From GCA-2861595 sp035526335 (GTDB lineage: Bacteria > Actinomycetota > Acidimicrobiia > Acidimicrobiales > GCA-2861595), in NCBI GenBank assembly GCA_035526335.1, contig DATLCN010000004.1:1-23234 (forward strand): a DNA stretch of 23,234 nucleotides. Reading direction: 5' to 3'. The notes below the pieces were generated by a model, which made no database searches, had not been told where the DNA came from, and saw only the letters and a list, made by a program, of their open reading frames with translations. Below are positions 17,563 through 23,234 of this stretch, piece by piece (the first letter of the stretch is position 1; every line of letters starts with the position of its first letter). Made by a program: the position numbers and the translations under genes.

Positions 17563-20486
17563 ACGAGGACGCCCTGGTCGGTGTCGAACCCGGCCAAGTC
17601 CGGCTTGTGGTCCTGATCGGCCAGCTGCTTGATCAGCGCCGCTCGCGAACGGATCCCGAGCTTCGGGTAGATGTGCGCCAGATGGTGCCCGACCGTGCGG
17701 GCGGAGATGAAGAGGCGCTTGCCGACCTCCGGGTTGGTGAGGCCCTCCCCCACCAGTGCCGCCACCTGGCGCTCGGCCGGGGTGAGGCCGTCCCAGCCGC
17801 TGGTAGGCCGTTCCCGGCCCCCCCGCCCCTTCATGGCGTAGGCCACGGCGGCCTCGCGTGACATCGAAGATCCCTCGACCCAGGCCCTTTCGAACTCTTC
17901 GTCTCCGAGCGCCTTGCGCACCTCGGCAAGGTCGCTCTCCTGGCGCTCCTGATCGCGCTGGGCGCGGACGAAGCCGGCCTCCTCGAGCACACCCTGGGCC
18001 GCGGCGAACAAGCGGGCCGCGCCACGCCAGCGCGAACCCTCCACCGCCAGACCGGCCACCGACTCCAAAGCGGCGGCGATCCCGGCGACATCACCGATGT
18101 CACGGTGCAGCTCCAAGGCCCGGTGCGCCAGCGTGGAGGCCTCGTCGAACCTGCCATCCATGCGGGCGAGACTGCTCAGACCCTCGAGCGCAAGAGCTTG
18201 GGCATGGGCGTCACCGATATCCTGGGAAGTCGCCAGCGCCTCGAGGAAATGACCGGCGGCGGCGCTGGTGGCCCCGCCGGCTTGGGCGGCCCGGCCCACG
18301 CCGAGCAGGCAGCGGATCTCGTGGAACCCGGGAGCACCCGAGGCACGTCCGGTCGACAACGCCTTGTCGAACAGCTCGCCCGCCCCGTCCTCGCCTTCGT
18401 CGATTCCCTGCGCCTCCGCCAGGCGGGCCAAGAAATAGAAACCGCGAGCCTGATCAATCGGCGTACCGTCGGCATTCGTGACCGTCATCGACTGGTCGAG
18501 CAGGTCGCCGGCCCGCTTCCGGTCCCCGGTGGCCCCGGCAAGGTCGGCGAGCAGCACCAGGGCGGTGGACAGATGCTCCACATCCGCCATCTGCTCCGCG
18601 TGGGTCCGAGCCTCCTCGAAAGCGGTCTCGGCCACGCCCAGCTCGCCGAGAAGGACCGCAACCCGACCGATCCCCAGGAGTCCCGCACCGAGCGCCTCCC
18701 CGTCGGGCTGACCCCGTCCCAGCTCCACGCACTCCTCGAAGTGGCTCCTGGCCGCAGGCAGGTCCCCCAGGCGGAAGTGGGCATGTCCGAGGGCGCAGAG
18801 GAAATGACTGAGCTTGTTGGTGTCACCCGTGAACCGGCAGCGCTCGATGTCCTCCTCGAGGCGGGCCAGTGACTGGCGCGGATTGTCGAACATGTGGAAA
18901 AGCGCGTTGCAGGCACACAGGCTCGCGTCGTGGTCGCCGGCCTGAGCGAAAAGCGCCGAGCTCTCCTCCATGAGGGGTAGCGCCGAAGCGGTATCGCCGA
19001 GCATTCCCCGGAACAGTCCGGTGTCGCGGAGCAGCCTGGCCCGCAGCGGGAGCGGGTAGCCGTCGCTGATGGACACCGCCCACTCCAGCCAGAAGAGCCC
19101 TTCGCCGAGGTGGCCACGGCGGCGCCAGAAGGGCGCCAGCGTCGTGACCAGCTTGACACCGAGAGGAGGATCGCCGGTCGTCCGTGACCACACCAGCGCG
19201 GCCCGCAGATTGTCCTCCTCGGCGTCCAGCCGGTCCAGCCATTCGTGGGGCTCGCAGCCCCGGAGACCCTGCTCCGCGCGCTCGGCCAGCGACAGGCACC
19301 ACAGCGCTTGCCGGCGGGAGATGGCGCCGGCTTCGGACGCAGCTTCGAGCTTCGCCGACGCCCAGCGCCGAACCATCCCGAGCAGGCGGTAGCGCACGCA
19401 GTCGTCCGGATGGTCGACCACGACGAGCGACTTGCCGGCCAGACCCTCCAGATGGTCCAGCACCTCGCTCTGATCCAGTTCGCTGCCGGCGCACACCTCC
19501 TGGGCCGCTTCGAGCGTCCAGCCCGCGAACACCGAGACGCGCCGCAGCAGGGCGGCCTCGCCCGGCAGGAGCAACTCGTGGCTCCACTCCAGGCTGGCGA
19601 CCAACGTGCGGTGGCGGGCGACGACCGTGCGGCTCCTGGTCGTGAGGAGACGGAAGGGATCGTCCAGCCGGTCCAGCAGGTCCTTGGGCGAAAGTGACGC
19701 CATGCGGCTGGCGGCCAGCTCGATGGCCAGCGGTACCCCGTCGAGGCGCCGGCAGATCTCCGCAACCGTCCGTGCCATCGAGCCGTTCAGCCGGAAGCCG
19801 GGCCGGCTCGCCGTGGCCCGCTGCAGGAACAGCTGGCCCGCCTCACTCGCCTTCACCGATGCGGCGTCGGCCTGAGCCGGATCGGGAAGCGACAAGGCCC
19901 CCACCGACCAGCGGTGCTCGCCGGAGACGGCCAACGGCTCCCGGCTCGTGGCCAGCACCCGCAGGGCCGGGCACGACCGCAGGAGGCGGTCGACCAGGTC
20001 GCCGCACGCCTCCACCAGGTGCTCGCAGTTGTCGACCACGATGAGCATGGCCTGCTCGCCGACGTGGGAGACCAGGTCCTGCGACACCGGGCGCCCCGGA
20101 AGATGCTTCACACCGGGAACGACGGCGGCGAGCGCGTCGGGGACGAGCGACGCTTCGCTGACCGGCGCCAGCTCCACCATCCAGACCCCGCCGGAGAACC
20201 GCGGCGCCAGCTCGAGTGCCACCTGAATCGCCATGCGGGTCTTCCCCATGCCGCCCGGGCCGGTGAGGGTGACCAGCCGCGAATCCGCGAGGAGCGCCTC
20301 GACCCCCGCCACCTCCCCCTGGCGACCGACGAAGCTGCTGGCCAGGTGAGGCAGGTTGTGCCGTGGGCCTTCGCCGACGCGTCGGCTGTCGAGGGCCCGC
20401 GCGTGGGACGGGCGGCCGGCGGCCGGTTGGGATGGAGTGAGTCCCGCCACCGGTGCGGACCGGCTGGCGCGGGTGTGCAGGCTCAC
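17556..20486 (-). CDS. Large LuxR-family transcription regulator with STAND-type ATPase domain
   Basis: The 976-residue cytoplasmic regulator has an ATPase module (SSFVGRQGEVAGVEALL, Walker A GPGGMGKT at 76-83, Walker B LIVVDNCEHL at 148-157, then LATSREPLAV), a winged-helix-like segment, a long alpha-helical region with TPR-like repeats (about 400-860), and a C-terminal LuxR helix-turn-helix (about 899-957: LTPAERQVAALVGEGLTN, then TVGHHLAHIYPKLGIRSR). Such proteins bind nucleotide and an unknown signal, then activate transcription. The start is GTG at 20486 with GAGGG five bases upstream. It is convergent with the exporter genes and divergent from the tRNAs. It is a candidate regulator for the exporter or the minus-strand surface/import genes, but no direct link is visible. 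Confidence 0.93.
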   Translation of the reverse strand: MSLHTRASRSAPVAGLTPSQPAAGRPSHARALDSRRVGEGPRHNLPHLASSFVGRQGEVAGVEALLADSRLVTLTGPGGMGKTRMAIQVALELAPRFSGGVWMVELAPVSEASLVPDALAAVVPGVKHLPGRPVSQDLVSHVGEQAMLIVVDNCEHLVEACGDLVDRLLRSCPALRVLATSREPLAVSGEHRWSVGALSLPDPAQADAASVKASEAGQLFLQRATASRPGFRLNGSMARTVAEICRRLDGVPLAIELAASRMASLSPKDLLDRLDDPFRLLTTRSRTVVARHRTLVASLEWSHELLLPGEAALLRRVSVFAGWTLEAAQEVCAGSELDQSEVLDHLEGLAGKSLVVVDHPDDCVRYRLLGMVRRWASAKLEAASEAGAISRRQALWCLSLAERAEQGLRGCEPHEWLDRLDAEEDNLRAALVWSRTTGDPPLGVKLVTTLAPFWRRRGHLGEGLFWLEWAVSISDGYPLPLRARLLRDTGLFRGMLGDTASALPLMEESSALFAQAGDHDASLCACNALFHMFDNPRQSLARLEEDIERCRFTGDTNKLSHFLCALGHAHFRLGDLPAARSHFEECVELGRGQPDGEALGAGLLGIGRVAVLLGELGVAETAFEEARTHAEQMADVEHLSTALVLLADLAGATGDRKRAGDLLDQSMTVTNADGTPIDQARGFYFLARLAEAQGIDEGEDGAGELFDKALSTGRASGAPGFHEIRCLLGVGRAAQAGGATSAAAGHFLEALATSQDIGDAHAQALALEGLSSLARMDGRFDEASTLAHRALELHRDIGDVAGIAAALESVAGLAVEGSRWRGAARLFAAAQGVLEEAGFVRAQRDQERQESDLAEVRKALGDEEFERAWVEGSSMSREAAVAYAMKGRGGRERPTSGWDGLTPAERQVAALVGEGLTNPEVGKRLFISARTVGHHLAHIYPKLGIRSRAALIKQLADQDHKPDLAGFDTDQGVLVP

Positions 20487-20531
20487 TCGCCCTCACCTGC
20501 AGGTGAGCGGACGCGAGCCCTGCAATAATTG

Positions 20532-20560
20532 TTGATACTGGCGCTCGCCCGCCCCCTCAA
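20532..20560 (-). promoter_or_regulatory. Candidate promoter for the LuxR regulator
   Basis: On the minus strand TTGAGG (20555-20560) and TATCAA (20532-20537) are separated by 17 bases, a good sigma-70-like spacing. Transcription would start near 20525, giving a leader of about 40 bases before the GTG at 20486. Confidence 0.35.
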
Positions 20561-20584
20561 CACACTGAACTTCCTCGCTCCCGA

Positions 20585-20626
20585 CCGCCCCAAGGGCGGC
20601 CTATTGTCTATGTCAGTATATTGACA
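20585..20626. promoter_or_regulatory. Two inverted repeats upstream of the LuxR gene
   Basis: CCGCCC-CAA-GGGCGG (20585-20599) is a small GC hairpin. TGTCA-GTATAT-TGACA (20611-20626) is a perfect 5-6-5 inverted repeat and looks like a dimeric regulator site. Both lie upstream of the candidate LuxR promoter. The rest of 20627-20791 holds nothing I can identify, apart from the approach to the tRNA genes. Confidence 0.35.
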
Positions 20627-20791
20627 GATCAGGGCGCCTTCATCAACTCGGCGTCGATGTCAGATTCCGAACAGCAAACGGGTTGCGGCCTACACCGGCG
20701 GGACTCCCGGCCTCACCCGACGGACCGTCGGCGGCGAGTACGATCTGTCGTCGTCGAGGTGGTCGGCCTTCCGCAGAGAATCCTGGACAGA

Positions 20792-20863
20792 CGGGGAGTA
20801 GCGCAGCGGTAGCGCACCTGCTTTGGGAGCAGGAGGTCGGGGGTTCGAATCCCCTCTCCCCGA
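20792..20863 (+). tRNA. tRNA-Pro (anticodon UGG)
   Basis: The cloverleaf folds completely: acceptor CGGGGAG/CTCCCCG (perfect seven pairs), D arm GCGC/GCGC, anticodon stem CCTGC/GCAGG with loop TTTGGGA giving anticodon TGG, and T arm GGGGG-TTCGAAT-CCCCT. The discriminator base is A and CCA is not encoded. It is separated by nine bases from the next tRNA, so the two are probably co-transcribed. Confidence 0.95.
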
Positions 20864-20872
20864 CGCAAACAT

Positions 20873-20946
20873 GCGGGCGTAGCTCAACGGTAGAGCACCA
20901 GCCTTCCAAGCTGGTGACGCGGGTTCGATTCCCGTCGCCCGCTCCA
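20873..20946 (+). tRNA. tRNA-Gly (anticodon UCC), CCA encoded
   Basis: Acceptor GCGGGCG/CGCCCGC is perfect, the D arm is GCTC/GAGC, the anticodon stem CCAGC/GCTGG has loop CTTCCAA (anticodon TCC), and the T arm is CGGGT-TCGATTC-family with TTCGATT. The discriminator T is followed by CCA at 20944-20946, unlike the neighbouring tRNA-Pro. The adjacent integrase remnant makes the 3' end of this gene a likely attachment site. Confidence 0.95.
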
Positions 20947-20951
20947 GTAAA

Positions 20952-21000
20952 GGCCCTGTTCAGAGCGTTGCGCGACGAGAACCGCTCTCAATCCAGGGCC
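20952..21000 (+). other. Nested stem-loop between tRNA-Gly and the integrase remnant
   Basis: GGCCCTG (20952-20958) pairs with CAGGGCC (20994-21000), and inside it AGAGCG (20962-20967) pairs with CGCTCT (20983-20988). This could terminate the tRNA transcript or be a folded recombination/regulatory site. There is no T-run after it. Confidence 0.4.
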
Positions 21001-21003
21001 CCT

Positions 21004-21024
21004 CGTGCCACATCCGTGCCACAT
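21004..21024 (+). repeat. Tandem direct repeat CGTGCCACAT, two copies
   Basis: CGTGCCACAT occurs at 21004-21013 and 21015-21024, an 11-base period (about one helical turn), just before the integrase start. Spacing and position suit paired binding sites for the integrase or an excisionase; this is inference. Confidence 0.4.
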
Positions 21025-21029
21025 AGTTC

Positions 21030-22101
21030 ATGGCCCCACAGACCTTCGGCACCAAGCGCGACGCCGAGGCGTTCCTGGCCCGGGTACGAACCGACGTGGA
21101 GCGCGGCGCGTGGGTGGACCCCGACGCCGGGCGGGTCACGCTGGCCGACTACGCATGGCGCTGGCTCGACCAGCGAGCCGACCTGCGCCCCCGCTCCCAA
21201 GAGCTCTACGAGAGCGAGCTTCGCCTGCACATCCTTCCCCGTCTCGGCCAGATCGAGCTAGCCGCCCTCACCACCGGCCGGGTCCGGCCTGGCACGCCGA
21301 GATGCTCAAGGCCGATCGCCCCGGGAGGACCACCGTCGCCAAGTGCTACCGCCTGCTGCGCACCATCCTCAATACCGCCGTGGAGGACGAAGTGATCGTG
21401 AAGAACCCCTGCGTCGTAAAGGGCGCCGGCGTGGAGCGACCGCCGGAGCGGCCCATCGCCACCATCGAGCAGGTCTACGCCCTGGCCGAAGTGATCGAGC
21501 CGAGGTACCGGGCGCTGGTGCTCCTGGCCACCTTCACCGGCCTACGGCTGGGTGAGCTCCAGGCCCTCAGCCGGCGGCGCCTCGACCTGCTGCATGGGCG
21601 CGTGGAGGTGGTCGAGCAGATGCTCCACTTGGCCAACGGCACCCTGCTCGTCGCTCCGCCGAAGAGCGACGCCGGCCGGCGCAGCGTCGCCATCCCCGCC
21701 GTCATCATCGCCGACCTCGACAAACATCTTGCTGAGTGGCCGCCCCAGGGAAGGACGGACTCGTCTTCTGCGGCCACCAAGGCCAGCCCCTCCGGCGCGG
21801 CACCTTCTATACGGCATGGCGACGAGCGACTAGAGCAGTCGGTGTCGAAGGCCTACGCCTGCATGATCTCCGCCATACCGGAAACCCCCTCGCCGCCGGT
21901 ACCGGCGCCAGCACCAAGGAACTCATGGCGAGGATGGGCCACGCCTCGCCGCGGGCGGCGCTGATCTACCAGCACGCCACCAGGGACCGCGATGCGGCCA
22001 TCGCTGCGGCGCTGAGCGATCTCGTCGAGAAGGCCACGACCCGCCCGGACGCGCCCATCCGGGCCCTCCGGCAGCAGGGCGACAGCACCGACTCCACGTG
22101 A
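21030..22101 (+). pseudogene. Tyrosine recombinase/integrase, broken by two frameshifts and lacking the N-terminal arm domain
   Basis: Three frames together give one integrase. Frame 1 (21030 to about 21285) encodes the end of the arm region and the SAM-like core-binding domain (TFGTKRDAEAFLARV, then LADYAWRWLDQRADLRPRS). The sequence then continues in a second frame (about 21287-21735: AWHAEMLKADRPGRTT, and TFTGLRLGELQAL with the first catalytic Arg). A third frame (about 21736-22101) carries LHDLRHT (His-x-x-Arg) and GHASPRAALIYQHAT with the catalytic Tyr. Each switch equals one missing base. A TAG stop lies directly before the ATG, so the usual N-terminal arm-binding domain of about 40 residues is absent. 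The gene is beside tRNA-Gly, the classic place for such an integrase. Decay is likely; sequencing error is possible for the single-base changes. Confidence 0.85.
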
Positions 22102-22125
22102 GCTGGCGCACCCGAACGCTCGCGA

Positions 22126-22194
22126 TCACCGGTGCGTGGTGAAGCGCCCGGCTCGGGCCTTCTTGATGTCTCTCCAGCGGGAGTAATTGGCCAT
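22126..22194 (-). pseudogene. Possible 5' remnant of a small helix-turn-helix antitoxin gene
   Basis: The frame starts at ATG 22194 and encodes only 22 residues beginning MANYSRWRDIKKARAG before a TGA. The opening resembles the N-terminus of small XRE-type antitoxins that I recall starting with a YxRWxDIK pattern; the rest is missing. An A/T-rich stretch (GATAAT) just upstream could be a relic -10 box. The call is weak and rests on a short motif from memory. Confidence 0.25.
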
Positions 22195-22374
22195 CGCGTC
22201 AATTATCGAACAAGAACCATCATGAGGCGGGTCCGCCGGCGCCGCTTCGGGCTGTCCTCGAATCCCGCCACTCCCAAGGGACACACACCCCCGACCCGGT
22301 CCGGCAGGACCACTCAGTTGCACACGACGGTGAAAAGCAGTACGGACCACCCGCATGCGCGTACCATTTCCGTG

Positions 22375-22623
22375 ATGACGCACATCACTCTGGGACTCGA
22401 CGACGACCTTGCCGCCCGGCTCGCCGCGCGTGCTGCTCGCGCCGGCGTGACGCCAGAGCAGCTGGCACAAGAGTTGCTCGCCAAAGACCTTCGGGGCGCT
22501 GACGCGGAAGCGTCAACGGCCGGAGGTGAGTCCGTCGCTTTCGGCTTCTTCGACACTGGGTCCTCGGCAACGCTGCGGGGTCGGGATGTTGACTCGTTGC
22601 TTGCCGAAGGACTCGGGCAGTAG
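22375..22623 (+). CDS. VapB-like ribbon-helix-helix antitoxin
   Basis: The 82-residue protein begins MTHITLGLDDDLAARLAARA, a beta strand followed by a helix typical of ribbon-helix-helix antitoxins, then a second helix (TPEQLAQELLAKDL). The C-terminal part (DVDSLLAEGLG) would wrap its toxin. ATG at 22375 is chosen; a GTG one codon earlier and longer in-frame starts add residues without homology. Its normal partner is the PIN-domain toxin that follows, but that toxin is broken. It should bind its own promoter and neutralise a VapC toxin encoded elsewhere, or be an orphan. Confidence 0.7.
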   Translation: MTHITLGLDDDLAARLAARAARAGVTPEQLAQELLAKDLRGADAEASTAGGESVAFGFFDTGSSATLRGRDVDSLLAEGLGQ

Positions 22624-22739
22624 CTCTCCTCGTCGACACCAGCGTTTTGGTCGCCGCCGCCAACCGGGATGACCCGGACCGGCTCGCCTGTCAGAGGGTC
22701 CTGTCCAACTCGCAACCGCCGCTCATTGTCGTAGCGCCG
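22620..22739 (+). pseudogene. Truncated VapC-like PIN-domain toxin
   Basis: Directly after (and overlapping the stop of) the antitoxin, one frame reads ALLVDTSVLVAAANRDDPDR, then CQRVL and PPLIVVAP. This is the N-terminal part of a PIN ribonuclease with the first catalytic Asp in VDTS. Only about 40 residues remain out of the usual 130 or so. The sequence changes abruptly near 22740 into relaxase-like DNA on the other strand. No ATG, GTG or TTG is available in this frame after the preceding stop, so translation is unlikely. The remaining acidic catalytic residues are lost. Confidence 0.65.
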
Positions 22740-22973
22740 GCCCGTCCCGGCTTGGTGTGCAGCAGCACCCGGTCGCCGCTGGCGTAGCAGCGCTCTGCGC
22801 TCCCCCACCCCGGCCCCGCCATGGTGGTTCCACCGATTACCCCCGAGCCGTTCAACCGGGACCGGATCCGATCGGCCAGGTCCTCACAATCCCCGTGGCT
22901 GACGGCCAACGATGCCGAGGGCCACCGAGGAGATCAGGTACTCCGAGTCGCGAAGCGCCGTCAGTGTCAACAC
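22740..22973 (-). pseudogene. Remnant of a MobF (TrwC/TraA-like) conjugative relaxase, internally deleted
   Basis: On the minus strand GTG at 22973 opens with VLTLTALRDSEYLISSVALGI, resembling the N-terminus of actinobacterial MobF relaxases. At about 22905-22912 the frame changes, and the sequence continues as HGDCEDLADRIRSRL, then VIGGTTMAGPGWGSAERCYASGDRVLLHTKPG, which resembles the helicase part far downstream in full relaxases (the GDRVLLH segment). So most of the gene, including the catalytic Tyr and His triad, is deleted, and the 3' part is lost at the toxin remnant near 22740. The assignment rests on remembered family motifs; I could not search. Confidence 0.45.
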
Positions 22974-23234
22974 GGGGCGGTCACCGCTGACCAAACCGCC
23001 TCCCCGGAGGGGTGGCAAGTGTCTGCCGATGTTGCAGTCGTGTTTGACAGCGGGTGCAACGTGGTCATGGGGCTCAGGCCTTGACGGGCCGAAAAGGCGC
23101 CGACGCGTCGTTGACGGGACGGTGGTCAGCGGTGCCTGTGCATTGAGCAGGTGACAAGAGGCTGAGCTGTCCAGGGTCGACCTTGGCGCGTCCACGGGAT
23201 CGCTGCGGGCGACGGTTCGCCGGGGAGACCCCCG
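22974..23234. other. Noncoding region upstream of the relaxase remnant with inverted repeats (possible relic oriT)
   Basis: CACCGCTGACC (22982-22992) is the exact inverted copy of GGTCAGCGGTG (23124-23134). TTGACGGG is directly repeated at 23081-23088 and 23111-23118 (30-base spacing), and CGACGCGTCG (23101-23110) is a perfect palindrome. No gene is supported here. Origins of transfer commonly lie next to relaxase genes, hence the suggestion. Confidence 0.25.

Noticed and set aside
21283..21745. Programmed frameshifting in the integrase
   Set aside because: No slippery heptamer or downstream stimulatory structure was seen at either switch, and the N-terminal domain is also missing.
22132..22374. 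81-codon N-terminal extension of the antitoxin frame
   Set aside because: No Shine-Dalgarno, Arg/Pro/Ser-rich shadow-like sequence, and the ribbon-helix-helix fold starts at the ATG at 22375.

Overview
The window is high-GC DNA whose genes look actinobacterial: GTG and TTG starts, a LAATG sequence resembling a class E sortase signal, a large LuxR regulator with an ATPase domain, and tandem tRNA-Pro/tRNA-Gly genes. Acidimicrobiia or a related actinobacterial lineage is my guess; no marker gene fixes the species.

Positions 1-13809 are entirely minus strand. Read in the direction of transcription, the order is: a fused two-domain oligopeptide-type ABC ATPase (13809-12055); a cytoplasmic alpha/beta hydrolase (11827-10448); a secreted, membrane-anchored surface protein with two copies of a recurring domain, called here protein B (10361-8412); two DppB/DppC-type permeases (8415-7348 and 7351-6506); a Tat-type lipoprotein substrate-binding protein (6509-4779); a one-domain surface protein, A (4782-3823); a polyprenyl-phosphate sugar-phosphate transferase (about 3665-2907); and a very large secreted protein, C (2840 to beyond position 1). 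Protein C carries two more copies of the domain around four cadherin-like repeats and ends in FG-GAP-like repeats. The genes from protein B to protein A are joined by four consecutive 4-base ATGA overlaps. The recurring domain and a peptide-type importer are therefore translationally coupled in one operon. This is the most interesting system in the window: it reads as a surface-display plus import module with a cytoplasmic hydrolase and a cell-surface glycan initiating enzyme. A near-identical 26-base palindromic element lies upstream of both the hydrolase and the sugar transferase.

Positions 13908-17529 (plus strand) encode two overlapping half-transporters that should form a heterodimeric ABC exporter. 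Facing them is a 976-residue STAND/LuxR-type transcription regulator (20486-17556). No cargo peptide or modification gene is visible beside the exporter.

Positions 20792-20946 hold tRNA-Pro(UGG) and tRNA-Gly(UCC). From 20947 to the end the DNA is a decayed mobile element: a tyrosine integrase broken by two frameshifts, an intact VapB-like antitoxin followed by a truncated PIN toxin, and an internally deleted MobF-like relaxase. The palindromes upstream of the relaxase start could be a relic origin of transfer.
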